NCBI GenBank assembly: GCA_905178155.1
Contig: CAJINV010000012.1
Coordinates: forward strand, 1,802,492-1,866,491
DNA length: 64,000 nucleotides
Reading direction: 5' to 3'
Origin: Amoebophrya sp. A120
Lineage: Eukaryota; Sar; Dinophyceae; Syndiniales; Amoebophryaceae
How positions within the stretch are numbered: the stretch's first letter is position 1; each line of letters begins with the position of its first letter. Shown one piece after another: positions 54,207-64,000 of the stretch. Below the pieces are notes generated by a model that saw only the letters and a list, made by a program, of their open reading frames with translations, made no database searches and was not told the origin of the DNA. The position numbers were made by a program, and so were the translations under genes.

Positions 54207-57200
54207 TTACAACAGCGGCCTTTGGTCAAAAGGTTTTTTCTCATCAAAAACCAAGCCGAATTTGTTCCAGCTCCCGTAGCACCGCAAGGCCTTGATGCTG
54301 CACAGTTCGACAATCGCCGCAGCCACATCCTCCTCAAAAGCCGCCATTTTGGGATCGTATTTCTGGAAACAGTGGATGAACACCTCTAGTGATATTCCCT
54401 TTTTGTTCGCGATTGTCAAGATTTCCTTCTCCGGTGTCTCCTCCGCTTGAATTTTCTCCATCGGCTATCCTGTGGAAAAGTAGTCGCGTCCCCGGCGATG
54501 ACCCAGGGCCAAGTGAAGTTAGGAACTTTTCTGTAACACAAATCTTTAGGCATTATTGGGAGCCACGCATGACAAGTTTCTCCCTGTAGTGTAGACGAGC
54601 AGTTTAGCCAGGAAACAAACATCACAAAGCCATCATCTCTTCATCCCGTTTGAAGCATCACAGATGTCAAAACACAACTAAAAGCGTTCGTTTTTTTCTC
54701 ATGGAGATGCGCATTACAAATGTGTCATGTCTGTAGATACAAAAAGTCTGCATGACATCTTCTTCATCAGCTCCGGGGCCCTCGTCGTGGGAACGTTTTT
54801 ATTTACACAGGATATTTGCTTGTTTCTCCGAATCAGATAGTACACTGATCGGATCAAATTGAACCAACATCGGCGCTTCCCCTTTTGCAAAATCTGCACA
54901 TCACACTTTTGGTCGAAATAAAACTGGCGGTGTTTCGCGAATTCCGTCTCGAAGAGCTGCAAGTTCCCCGAGTTTATCGCAATGGACAGATTTTCGTATT
55001 TGTCCTTCAAAATCTCGTAGAAGTCTCCATCGGTCAGCTCGTATGCAGTGCAAAAGCATGGTCTCGAGTTCGTAGTTGTTATTGTTCCAAAAATTATAAT
55101 TCATGTATCATGCCAAATCTTCTACTCTCTTAATACTTGAGCCAGCTGCAATACAAATTGATCCATGCATGCAATTCAGCAATACAAATTGATGCATGCA
55201 TGCAAGCAATTTCTACGAGCCGCGCGAGGGTGCTTTTGCAATGTGCATACTTCGGTGAGCGCTTTTTTGTAAAAGAAGTCCGGGCCACGGTCACCCCCGT
55301 TGGTGATGTTCGGGGTAGTCCTTATTTCTGCTTGATCATCTTGCGTCCCTGTTGCTGTTATTTCCGCTCCTATCAAATCAGATCGGACGTCATCTGGCTG
55401 AAAATTCCTCCCACACACTAACCTGACCGGCACGTACATCCGGAGCAAGATTCGCAATTGCCGCTGCATTGTGCTGCTTACCGCGGCCTCGTGGATTTTT
55501 TCCGCCGAAGATGTTGTAGTTGGGTCATTATCGACTTCTTCAGGTTGTTCTTGACTGACGTTGCCTGTATTTGTTTCTCCACCTCCACTCGAGGACTTCC
55601 CACTCTGTGCGGCCAGCACCACAAACTGTATCGCGTACTCCAACTTTCTGACGCATTCCGCCAATTTCCCCTGCGAAAGCAAAACCCTAGCGTACTCCAC
55701 GGCGAAGGGGTAGGAGATTTTGGGGTTCAAATAGCTCTATGCATTCTAATATAGGTCTGGAGCTCGAAAGTTGGAACCTGTAATGCTAGCGCTCGATACC
55801 TAGGAAATCTGTATTGCATGAAACCAACAAAAGTCGTAGCCTCTTTTGTACATGCATACGCTGGAGACGGAGAGTTGTCGTGCTAGGTTGCATTCGGAAC
55901 CGTTTCCATCATCCACATTTTAGCATCACAAGTTTCCAGATTCAGACCCAGACATATTTGCATTTGATAAGCTCAGGGCAAGTTTCGATTCCAACTGGTT
56001 CGTTATTGACTCCTCTTCCACCAAAAAACCGGCTTTCACCAACTCTTCCCGAGTCGATTTCGAGGGTAGCTGCTGGATCCGTTTGAAGGGGTGGAAAAAA
56101 TTCTCTAAAACGAACCGGGACAAATCTTCCTTCTGCAGTTTTCGGTACAGGAAGAGAAGCTCGGTGATTAGAAGGGTTTGAAACTGAACCATGACCGGGA
56201 GGTCGGACGCTTGATTCGGCAGTTTCCGTATGAATTGCAAAAGCAAAAGTATCGTATTCGTATACATGCATTACAAATTTCTTCAGCATGAGAAATAAAA
56301 TCTGTAATGCTGTTTTACCTTTAGAAAAAGATTTGTAATGCGTGGCTGCAATTACTACGAGTGCGATACTTTTGCACAGGATATTCCGCACCTCCTGCCG
56401 GTAAAACTCGGCCAGTTGCTCAAAATACCGGTCTCTGTCGTCGTTATGCATTGCAAAAGCATCGCACTCGTATTGCAATCATGCATTACAAATCTTTTTC
56501 TTAAGGTAAATCCGCATTACAAATTTTATCTTTCATGCTGAGGAACTTTGTAATGCATTTATATGACGAGTACGATACTTTTGCACAGGATAGTCGTCGT
56601 CGGAGGTTGATGCAGTAGTTGAGTCGGCCCAATTGCCGTCGCCGCTTGAGCTTGACGTCGGCGCATGATTCTTTGTCGTTGCGGCCGCCCCTGCAGCTGT
56701 GGGGAAGTTTTTTCGGAGCCTCTTGCACAGAAAATTTCCAACCTCGGACACGAAAGCGACGTAGTCATGCTGTTTCCTCTTCTCCACCATGCCAAGCAAG
56801 TGGCTTTCCAGCAGCAGCAGATTTTTGTTCACCGCAACGACCTGGTTACTATTTTGCTCGGTTTGGCTCGTCTCTTCATTGTACTTCTGAATACCGAAGG
56901 CCAGCACGGCTGCGAGCGTCTGCTGTAGATATCCTGAGTAAAAACGTCCCCACCCCATAGTCAAGTTCTTGGTAAATCTGCAACACAAATCTGCCAGGTT
57001 TGGGACTTATGCATGACAAGTTTCCATCTGCAGTGTAGTGCTGGTTAGCAAGGGATGCTGCATGAGAAAGCCACTTTCTCATCTTGTTTACAGCATTACA
57101 GATTCCAAAACACGATTGGAAATGCCTCTCGTAGAGCTGCGCATTGCAAACATTCCTGTAATCGCAAATCTGCATGACAACTCTGGGGTGGGGATGTTTT

Positions 57201-57422
57201 TACTCAGGATAGTAGATCCTGATTGTTCAACGCTTCAGCGAAGGTTTTGTCGGCGCCAGAAAGGCTCGGGTCGACCGGTTTCCGCTTGTTCGTGGTTGAC
57301 AAAACGGCCGCTGAATTTTGGAGTTTTGACCCTGAAGTAGATGCTGTAGAAGGAAAATTGTCAGACGGGAAAACCCCTTCAACGCGGCTGATGACCGCGT
57401 TGGCGTCGAGAGAGGAGAGCAT
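54207..57422 (-). CDS. PCI-domain protein of the Thp1/PCID2/Csn12 type (TREX-2 mRNA export complex)
   Basis: Seven exons (57212-57422, 56593-56929, 56384-56444, 55970-56228, 55250-55737, 54815-55041, 54207-54465) give exactly 604 codons when six introners plus one TSD each are removed. Met is at 57422 and TAA at 54207. Helical-repeat sequence runs through FQTLLITELLFLYRKLQ and LLSQGKLAECVRKLEYAIQF, then RQLRILLRMYVPVRLVCG, matching the conserved 'nkrkIL.yLvPv.ll.G' block of this family. AINSGNLQLFETEFAKH and WFNLIRSVYYLIRR follow. The C-terminal winged helix (EEDVAAAIVELCSIKALRCY, then GLVFDEKKPFD) resembles the 'G.i.GYi....lVLSk.dPFP' end. Known members bind nuclear-pore-linked mRNA export machinery. 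The subunit identity (Thp1 or Csn12-like) is not settled. Confidence 0.72.
54466..54814. mobile_element. Introner, family C (349 bp)
   Basis: The left end TATCCTGTGGAAAAGTAGTC, with GCGTCCCC, pairs with the right end ACGTTTTTATTTACACAGGA(TA). The TSD is weak (TCGGC/TTTGC). The exon frame closes with this border. Confidence 0.75.
55042..55249. mobile_element. Introner, family B (diverged)
   Basis: The left end TATGCAGTGCAAAAGCATGG and right end GTGCTTTTGCAATGTGCATA pair. The TSD is GCTCG/CTTCG. The interior has tandem GATGCATGCATG-type words. Confidence 0.8.
55738..55969. mobile_element. Introner, family A
   Basis: The left end ATATAGGTCTGGAGCTCG and right end AGACCCAGACATATTTGC pair. The TSD AGCTC is exact. 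Confidence 0.9.
56229..56383. mobile_element. Introner, family B
   Basis: The left end TATGAATTGCAAAAGCAAAA and right end CGATACTTTTGCACAGGATA pair. The TSD TTCCG is exact. Confidence 0.92.
56445..56592. mobile_element. Introner, family B
   Basis: The left end TATGCATTGCAAAAGCATCG and right end CGATACTTTTGCACAGGATA pair. The TSD GTCGT is exact. Confidence 0.92.
56930..57211. mobile_element. Introner, family C
   Basis: The arms TATCCTGAGTAAAAACGTCC and GGATGTTTTTACTCAGGATA pair. The TSD GTAGA is exact. Confidence 0.93.
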
Positions 57423-58566
57423 TTTCTGTGATTTTTTGCTTCGATATTAGCTCCGAGTCGTGGAAGTAGGGACAAAGTACTTAATTCAAACCGTTCGCTG
57501 TCTGAGGCTAGAGCAGGCCCTAAAAACTCAGCACCAATCAAATAAAAAAATTGAAATGCGGATCCATAGGTGTGAGTGTAGTTCTAGCATTATGAAAAAA
57601 TTTTGTTAAAAAGACACTACAACAAGAACAAACGGCGCTTCGAAGTTGGTGATCGCTGAGTCATAAATATGGTGCGTCGTTATTTGTGGCCAACCAATTT
57701 TCTAGACCAGCGAAATTGTCTGTCTTGTCAGAAACTGAGCAGCTGATGATCAGTATCGAGATTGATCTGTAACAAGAAGTGCGAAGTAGATCTTCAACTT
57801 CATCTAAGAAAGCCTTTAGTTTTTGGATCAACGTGTAAGGATCGATCCTCGGAGAGCACCCACGTCACCACAACCCGATGTACTTTCGCCGTGTATTCAT
57901 GTATCTGATGTACGCAGACGGAGGTGAACCACAGAGCAGTCGTATAGAACGCGCACGATATTGTGCATCTTCGCACTCCTTCATCGGGGAACAACAAGTC
58001 GGACCGGGTCCTCGTGGGCTGGTTTTCGAATAAATATTTGTTTGCTTCGATAAAATTATTTCTGACTCCAACTCCTATCGTTTTTGTTTGTCTTTGTGCT
58101 CGTGCACAAAAAAATCGTACAAAAATTGCGAACTATCTTTTACTTATTCCCTTTATTTTTTCTTCCAGCCGTCTCAAAACATCAGACGAACTGAAACAAC
58201 AAAGTCGTGAGGCAATATCTTCAACGCGATTCATTTTTTACTTTTATTTTTACATTTTCTACATCGACACAAATCTACCTAGTACAGGGTCGGGAAGCAT
58301 TTTTGAAAAAGTTTGAGGAACGAGTTGCAAGAAAATTACTTATCAGTACAGCGGATAAGGTTCAGGATGTTGACGCGACCTTGTGACAAATCTGACAACA
58401 TCAAAAGAGCTTCTTCGTAGTACTTACTTACTACTTCTTCTATGCGTATCGATCCATATTGCAACTTCAATCTTACAGGTGGTGGTCGACATGTATAGGT
58501 ATAGCATTTGTCTTTTAGTACAATAACCACTCGCACACGCACTCATCGCCAGTCTTCAGGGTACAA
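57423..58566. other. Intergenic stretch, no supported gene
   Basis: This is the upstream region of the PCI gene and the downstream region of the 58567-64000 gene. It has short frames only. Confidence 0.45.
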
Positions 58567-61500
58567 CTACGTCCTTTTGTAGTTGTTGTGCTCCTGCTGC
58601 TCCCTGAAAACAAAGGCGAAATGTACGAACTTTGCAAGTACTATCACGCTTCTAAAACGAAGGTCTGGTGCAGCGCGACTAACCCATTCACCTCGATCTG
58701 TATCCAGTGTAAAAACGCGCCCACGTCGCCAGATTTGTCGTGCAATATCTCTGCAAGCTCTCAGGCTCAGCCCCATTCTCAAACGTAGACCCATATCAGG
58801 GAGCAGCTTCTAACTCATTCTCGGTGGAGTTTACCATGCAAAAGTCAGGATAAGGTGACCAACTTCCTCCAATGCGGCTGCGCTAGCTGAACAGGATTTT
58901 TGCACAAACTGGTCATGCGCCCCACACAGAAATAAACGTACTACTTGTTGCTTTATTGTGTAAGCATAGTTCTTTCCATCGTGAAATCGACTTTCGGGTG
59001 GCGGGGAGCACGTTTTTACTTAGGATAGCGTGTCCGTGGTCGTTGTATCAAATGCAAAAGTGTCTGGGTCTGGAAGGTTGGAACTTGTGATGCTACCTTT
59101 GGACTCTAAAAAAATCTGTATTGCATGACCAGCAAGAGGAGTCGACTCTGTGCTACGCGTTTCGTTTCGTTTTGACATTTGACTCCTGTCAGGGTGGCGT
59201 TAGAACAGATTTAGCCTCTGCCAATACCGTGGCGTTAGAACAGATTTAGCCTCTGCCAATACCCCTAGGTGGACACCCGTTCCACGTCCTACAGATACCA
59301 CCCGACCGCATCCGCTGAACCGTTTCCGATTTCTTACGCGTGTATACGGCCAGTGGGCGTTAGATGTGGCTGACCTGATTTACCATCCAAGCCCGCGAGC
59401 AAGGTGGAGCTCCAGTGTTGCCTTGCGGGGTTATTCTTACAAACGTTAAACGCTACTGCTTTTGTGGTCGGTTGCGCGCTATGATATACAGGGGGTCTAT
59501 TGGTCACACACGTTGACCCTATCACGATGACGGGCAACCCCAAAGCATGCCCCTTTCAAGCACTTTACCGACCTGCTTCCGCGTGCCCTTTTTATGCGCA
59601 TAGGTAGAGTCGGACTTTGAAGCTCCGCGTTAGCAGAGCCGCCACCGCGCCCGCCCCGGGGGGGCCCCTTGGGGAAGGGGGGCGCTGCCTTAGCGCAGTC
59701 TTTAACTTAGCAACCCTGTTTCCACCTACTAGTGCGGAGGTAGGGCGTTTGTCATGCGGAGTAGGCATCAGGAGGCCCTCTAAAAATCTGTGATGCTAGG
59801 CCGTGCATTACAGACATCCTGAGTCATGCAAAACATGCATGACAAGTCTCAGAATCTTCCAGACCCAGACATTTTTACATTTGATACGTTGAAGAGAGAC
59901 TTGATTTCTTCGAAGTCCGGGCCTTTTGGAAAGACGCTCTCGTATGCAGTGCAAGAGCATCGTACTAGCATAAATTGCATTTAGCGCAGCATTACAAATC
60001 TAAATTTGTAATGCTGATTTATCTTGAGAAGGAGATTTGCAATGCATAAATGCAATTGCTACGAGTACGATACTTTTGCACAGGATATCTCGTCGTAGAT
60101 CACCACAACCGTTTCGTCCTTTGGCTGCATAAAATGCTTCATGCCCCAGTCCGTGTACTCCCCCGCGCCCAATGCGATCCAGCACGACATCGGGTAATCG
60201 CAAGCTTCGAGCAGCTCGTTGATGTCCTGTTTTTGTTTGAGAGAATAATTTGTCATGCGATACAGCAGCTTCAAGCAAATTCCAGCATTTTGTTCTGTTG
60301 ACATTCGGGGGGTGTGGATTTGAAATGCCATCAGCATCTTCACCAGGCCACCACGAGTCGTAAGTAGATCTGCAAAGAGTTATAATTACAGCCTCAGGTG
60401 GAGACATGACATGCGCATGACGGAAGCGCCGCAAACCGGAAAGATGAAAATGTAGTTGTACTAGTACGATGATGAGCTGCTTCTACCTATAATCTAGATA
60501 CCTCCCACTTATCCTTGCTCTGCTGGTAATTCATTTGCTCTGTGATCCACTTCAGCAGAGGCTGGTAAAACATCAGGTAGTTCCTCGCCGGCGCGGCTTT
60601 TGTGTACGCGTGAATTTCCTCCCCTCGTTTCACATAGCTCGCCAACACGAGTCTCCCCGCCAGGCCGTGCGGGGAAAAATCTTTCTTCGGATTCTGCAAG
60701 GGAAACGCGTTCAGCGATATACCTGGGTATAACGTAAGTAATGACGTAGATATGTCGCTGCGCCGCATTTACTTATTTCATCGACACTGATGCGAGGACA
60801 AAATGATTTCTCGACATGTGGTCCAGCGCACTACGACCTCTAGCTCCTACATAAGAACAAAGCGGTGCATGATCTTCAGAACAAATTTCTCATCGTCGTG
60901 AAGAAAAATCAATGCATTTGTATAATTACAAGTACCTTTGCTGCCGTGTCCCCAGTTTTTCTTCTCGCTGAGTTTCTCACTGTTCCGCAGCTGTCGGATT
61001 GAGCAGTCGTATGAATTGCAAAAGCATCGCACTAGTACGAACCAGCCATGCTCCGGCTGCCGCCGGAGCGCAAGGCTGTTGGGCCGGGGCAAGACAGTTT
61101 GCCGATCGGACCACAACGCCACGGGCCTGTGCACAACGGAACATACTGGAGTCCTGCACAACGAAACATAGTGGAGTTTGCGCCGCGCCAACCCGCAGGA
61201 CCACTTGCGCGCTTCCCGCGCCTGTGGGCGCTCTGCGCAGGGAGCAGCTGAAAAGAACACCGGGGGCGAACAGAAGCCGCCCGGCGCGAGAGGGTAGCGC
61301 GAGAGGGTGGGTAGCGCGAGAGGGTGGCGCGGGAGGGTGGCGCGAGAGGGTTGCGCGAGAGGGTGGCGCAAGAGGGTGGCGCGAGAGGGTGGCGCGAGAG
61401 GGTGGCGCGAGAGGGTGCGCGAGAGGGTGGCGCGAGAGGGTGCGCGAGAGTGAGGGTGGCGCGGAAAGGCGCCGAACCAGACAAGTTCGCGAATGGCCTG

Positions 61501-64000
61501 CAATGCCAAATATGGGGACTGCCATGCGGATTCGCGTCCGCTTGGGTGTGCTTTTACCCTCTCGCAGACCTTCCGCAGACCCTCTCTTTGGCCTCTTTTG
61601 GGGGTCCCCGCTAATAATCCGGCTATGCTCGCGGGTAGAGGTCGACAGAGGTGGCCGAGAGGTGGCCAAGAGGGTCCGCGAGAGGTCGCCCCTTATTCGC
61701 GCCACCTCTCTCCACCTCTGTCGACCTCTCGCGCCCCCTCTTTTTGACCTCTCTGCACCCTCTCAGGCACTTAGGCGGCGCTTTAGGGTGAGCGCTTCGG
61801 CGGGCTATACTCGCGCACCCTCTCGCCGACCCTCTCGAATGGGGTCCCGCGCCACCTTTCCACCTCTGTCGACCTCTTTTTGACCTCTCGGCCACCTCTT
61901 GTTTACCCTCTGTCTACCTCTTTTTTCGCATGAATATAATATATAGCAATTGCATTACAAATTTCCTCAGTGTAAGAAATGGAATTTGTAGTGCTGATTG
62001 ACGTATTAATACATAACTGCAATTACTACGAGTGCGATACTTTTGCATTGCATAAGTCGTTGAAAGCGGCGATTTTCCGTGGGATTAACTTCTCCACCAA
62101 GACCTGCCTGGGCGGCCGTGGGTTCCCCTCGCCGTCGAGCTTGAAGTTGATCGACGAAGACTCGGACTTCATGGATTTTAACAATCCACCAAACTTTCCT
62201 ATGGAGTTTTCTCAAACGTTAGCGCTCTCAACTGTTACATGAGTAGTTTGTGATACAAGAATAGCAAAAGTAAATAAAGCGGGGAGCAGCTTTTACCTCC
62301 ACTCGCATCGCAATTTTACCACAGGTCTCCATGCTGTTTGCCCTCCTCGGCGAATCAATTTGTCAAGCGAAGTAGCTTCATGTTCATCATGTCAATGCAA
62401 CAATTCAGAATGTAACTATTGAGAGTTCCTTAATTCCGTTGTTCAAGCTATCCTCCAGATCGTCCTCGTCCTCGTCCAGGGCCCTTTCGTCGTTCCTCAA
62501 AAACTATGCCTTGCCAATATACTGTTTGGGTCTACTGGATTATACTTGTGTTGCGACTACTCGAATAAAAATCGCAGAGTAGTGGAGCCGCTTGCACCAA
62601 GGCGGAACAGCATGAGAAGTTTTGCGGCGAGGTTTCTTGTTGCAGATTCATTCGTGGTAATATGAGTTTCGCAGCAGAAAAAAAAATGGAGAATCGTATC
62701 TATTCTATGCATCACAAAAACAAGAAACCCTTGCTGTCCTTGAAGTCTTCTTGCATTCCAATTTCAGACCCAGACACGTTTGCAATGCATAGACACGCTT
62801 CGCCCGCGGTATTGTACAGAATATCGCAGTAAATCGCGACTTCGGGTTCCACCTGGATGTTGGCCCCTTCTTTCGGATAGTCAATCACCGCGTTGGTTAC
62901 GGGAAATCGGTTCAGCCTTTCGATGATGTGCTGCAAAACGGAATTGTCCTTCACCTGCGCCTATGCATTGCAAAAGGGTCGCGCTTCATCGTAGACATGA
63001 TCATCGTCATCGGTGGATCGGCTTTGCCGACCGGGTAACCCAACGCCTCGTAGGCACGATGCATGACAAGTCTCCTTCTCAAGGTGAATCAACATGACAA
63101 ATTCCATTTGTCATCATGCTGAGCTAATTTGTATCGCAATTATCACTACTAAGAAGAACGATACTTTTGCGTTGTTCTTGCATAGCACCTGCTGCTCATC
63201 CAGCAATTTCTCGATCGTCGCGATCGATTTCGCGTGTCCGCGCGGCTCGCCTGAGGGAGAAAGCAGCACGTCATCACCATTCCCGTCCGGGTTGCTCCTC
63301 AAATCGATGGCATAGGGGATGGAAGGATTGCCGGCGATCATTTCTGGTACCTTACATGACGCCTGATCCGCGGACTGTTCTCGTAATCTGATTACCTCTT
63401 TCTCGGGCGGCAGCTTCGAATTGGATTGCTCCCTCGCGATGTCTATCGAGTGCAAATTTGTCTGGGTCTGGAAGATTTTGCAAGTTTGTCATGCATCTTT
63501 TGGATCACACAGATGCTCTGGAGTGCGCACATGAGCATTACAAGTTTTGTTCAGGTCTCCTGATGCCTATTCTGCATGAGAACCTTGCTATTTGCATAGC
63601 AAAAAGTAGACAGCTTTTGGCTTTCATGCAACACAAATTTTTGCGTAATCCAGACCCAGAGTTTGCATGACAAGTTTGGACTCTTCCAGAGCCAGACATA
63701 TTTGCAATGCATAATGTCTTTTGCAGTTTTGTCGTTGCTTGTTCCTGCGGGAGGGGACGGGGGTGCTTCGTCTTTGTTGTTCTGATTCCTACTCAGTTCC
63801 TTTTCCTCTTCGGAAGACAGCAGTGCGCTCCTATCATACTCGTGCATTTTCGCCGCGACTGTTTGGACTGCCGCGCCCGCGCTGGGGGACGAGAGGGATA
63901 AGTTTTTCTTTTTGCTCGGCAAGTACATCGACGCAGACTTGTATCGCAAGAAAAAAAATTTTCTTTCACTGTGAAGTTGCCATGGAGAGGAAGGACGACG
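58567..64000 (-). CDS. Unidentified protein with mixed introner and GT-AG introns, 5' end outside window
   Basis: Exons, in order, are 63714-63941, 63185-63443, 62792-62961, 62433-62504, 62055-62199, 60936-61009, 60502-60722, 60088-about 60374, 59887-59942, 59028-59045 and 58567-58700. Two introns (60723-60935 and about 60375-60501) are not introners; the first is clearly GT-AG. The sequence is globular: SIPYAIDLRSNPDGNGDDVL, HIIERLNRFPVTNAVIDYPK, INFKLDGEGNPRPP, ARNYLMFYQPLLKWITEQMN, NELLEACDYPMSCWIALGAG and ETVVVIYDEESVFPKGPDFE. No catalytic motif is recognised. The last two exons, beyond the 59046 introner, are uncertain because the TSD at 58701 is lost. It is probably a conserved host protein with no function I can name. 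Confidence 0.6.
58701..59027. mobile_element. Introner, family C
   Basis: The left end TATCCAGTGTAAAAACGCGC and right end GAGCACGTTTTTACTTAGGA(TA) pair. No TSD is recognisable. Confidence 0.7.
59046..59886. mobile_element. Introner, family A, enlarged by a nested insertion
   Basis: The ends AAAAGTGTCTGGGTCTGG and CCAGACCCAGACATTTTTAC are typical. The TSD CGTTG is exact. At 841 bp it is three times the family size, because about 590 bp of unrelated sequence sits inside. Confidence 0.9.
59161..59746. other. Unrelated insert inside a family A introner
   Basis: The family A interior resumes at about 59747 (TAGGGCGTTTGTCATGCGG). The insert starts near a tandem 35-bp duplication (GTGGCGTTAGAACAGATTTA twice) and is GC-rich towards its right end. 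No gene, tRNA or rRNA match could be recognised by eye; the origin is unknown. Confidence 0.6.
59943..60087. mobile_element. Introner, family B
   Basis: The left end TATGCAGTGCAAGAGCATCG and right end CGATACTTTTGCACAGGATA pair. The TSD TCTCG is exact. Confidence 0.92.
61010..62054. mobile_element. Introner, family B, expanded by minisatellite cargo (1,045 bp)
   Basis: The left end TATGAATTGCAAAAGCATCG and right end GCGATACTTTTGCATTGCAT(A) pair. The TSD AGTCG is exact at 61005-61009 and 62055-62059. The normal size is about 150 bp; the extra length is the 61040-61925 cargo. Confidence 0.88.
61040..61925. repeat. GC-rich minisatellite cargo inside an introner
   Basis: A 13-bp unit, GGTGGCGCGAGAG, and shortened forms repeat from about 61295 to 61455. 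Around 61640-61740 and 61855-61915 a second word, GAGGTCGACAGAGGTGGCC, occurs in both orientations and can fold back. Long overlapping frames here (Ser-Arg-His-Pro repeats) are a by-product of the repeat. Confidence 0.8.
62200..62432. mobile_element. Introner, family D
   Basis: The left end TATGGAGTTTTCTCAAACG, with CTCTCAACTGTTACATGA, pairs with the right end TGTAACTATTGAGAGTTCC. The TSD is TTTCC/ATTCC. Confidence 0.85.
62505..62791. mobile_element. Introner, family A (diverged)
   Basis: The left end ATACTGTTTGGGTCTACTGG and right end CAGACCCAGACACGTTTGC pair. The TSD is weak (AAAAC/GACAC). Confidence 0.75.
62962..63184. mobile_element. Introner, family B
   Basis: The left end TATGCATTGCAAAAGGGTCG and right end CGATACTTTTGCGTTGTTCT, then TGCATA. 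The TSD is GCGCC/GCACC. Confidence 0.82.
63444..63713. mobile_element. Introner, family A
   Basis: The left end AAATTTGTCTGGGTCTGG and right end CCAGAGCCAGACATATTTGC pair. The TSD ATGTC is exact. Confidence 0.92.
63942..64000. mobile_element. Introner, family G (right part outside window)
   Basis: The left end TATCGCAAGAAAAAAAATTT with CTTTCACTGTGAAG resembles family G. It is cut by the window edge. Confidence 0.6.

Noticed and set aside
57963-58316. 117-codon plus-strand frame
   Set aside because: It is AT-rich with Phe/Tyr runs in intergenic sequence; composition explains it.
59161-59746. Organelle rRNA or tRNA fragment inside the introner insert
   Set aside because: Its GC-rich, hairpin-prone look suggested it, but no conserved rRNA or tRNA element could be identified by eye.
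61295-61455. CRISPR-like regular repeat
   Set aside because: The 13-bp units are directly adjacent without unique spacers, so this is a minisatellite in a eukaryotic intron.
60999-61883. Long overlapping frames on both strands (up to 294 codons) in the GC-rich repeat
   Set aside because: They are produced by a 13-bp repeat free of stops in several frames and lie inside an introner, so they are not a gene.

Overview
The window reads as nuclear DNA of a dinoflagellate-grade protist, most probably a Syndiniales parasite of the Amoebophrya type. This is an inference from intron style, not from a marker gene. Almost every host gene lies on the minus strand, and most are cut by 'introners': short repeats with terminal inverted repeats that begin TATC/TATG and end GATA/CATA, mostly flanked by 5-bp target-site duplications (TSDs). 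Where checked, deleting the element plus one TSD copy restores the reading frame, and no GT-AG is needed. Introners with these properties are known from Amoebophrya genomes. I count about 60 copies. Family labels (A-K) are mine: A, TATCAAATGCAAAAATGTCT then GGGTCTGG; B, TATCCTGTGCAAAAGTATCG; C, TATCCTGAGTAAAAACGTCC; D, TATGGCGTTCTCAAACG; E, TATGGAAGCGTCAGG; F, TATGACAGTGCACAACTCC; G, TATCAAAAGGAAAAACTG then TTTCACTGTGA; H, TATCAAARTGAAAAATCCC with C-runs; I, a 1.17-kb element with AAAAAAGCATTAGCGTTAG; J, with AAATTTCCCGT; K, TATCCACAGAAAA.

Layout. 1-5750: a secreted or membrane protein with carbohydrate-binding-like beta-sandwich sequence, running off the left edge. 8.3-11.1 kb: a RING-finger protein. 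13.3-14.2 kb: a small secreted protein. 16.4-27.1 kb: a poly(ADP-ribose) polymerase-like protein in 20 exons and 19 introners. 27.2-27.7 kb: a 67-residue single-pass membrane protein recognisable only after removing its introner. 29.0-29.9 kb: an intronless zinc-finger protein.

30.3-44.5 kb: a different kind of DNA. Two 538-bp inverted repeats enclose about 14.2 kb without a single recognisable introner. Inside are a 9-exon, 965-residue protein (gene J) and a 3-exon, 1,292-residue protein with transposase-like motifs (gene K), both with GT-AG introns. A tyrosine recombinase lies antisense in an intron of gene J, and a palindromic repeat sits just after several stop codons. I read this as a large, probably undescribed DNA transposon or integrated element.

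44.5-64 kb: introner-rich host genes again. In order: a two-pass membrane protein; a zinc-finger/2-oxoglutarate dioxygenase of TET/JBP-like type; a PCI-domain protein of the Thp1/PCID2 (TREX-2) type; and an unidentified protein running off the right edge.

No rRNA, tRNA, CRISPR or bacterial-type signals were seen. The window has two layers of invasion: small non-autonomous introners inside exons, and one large gene-bearing element that sits next to, not inside, the last exon of a host gene.
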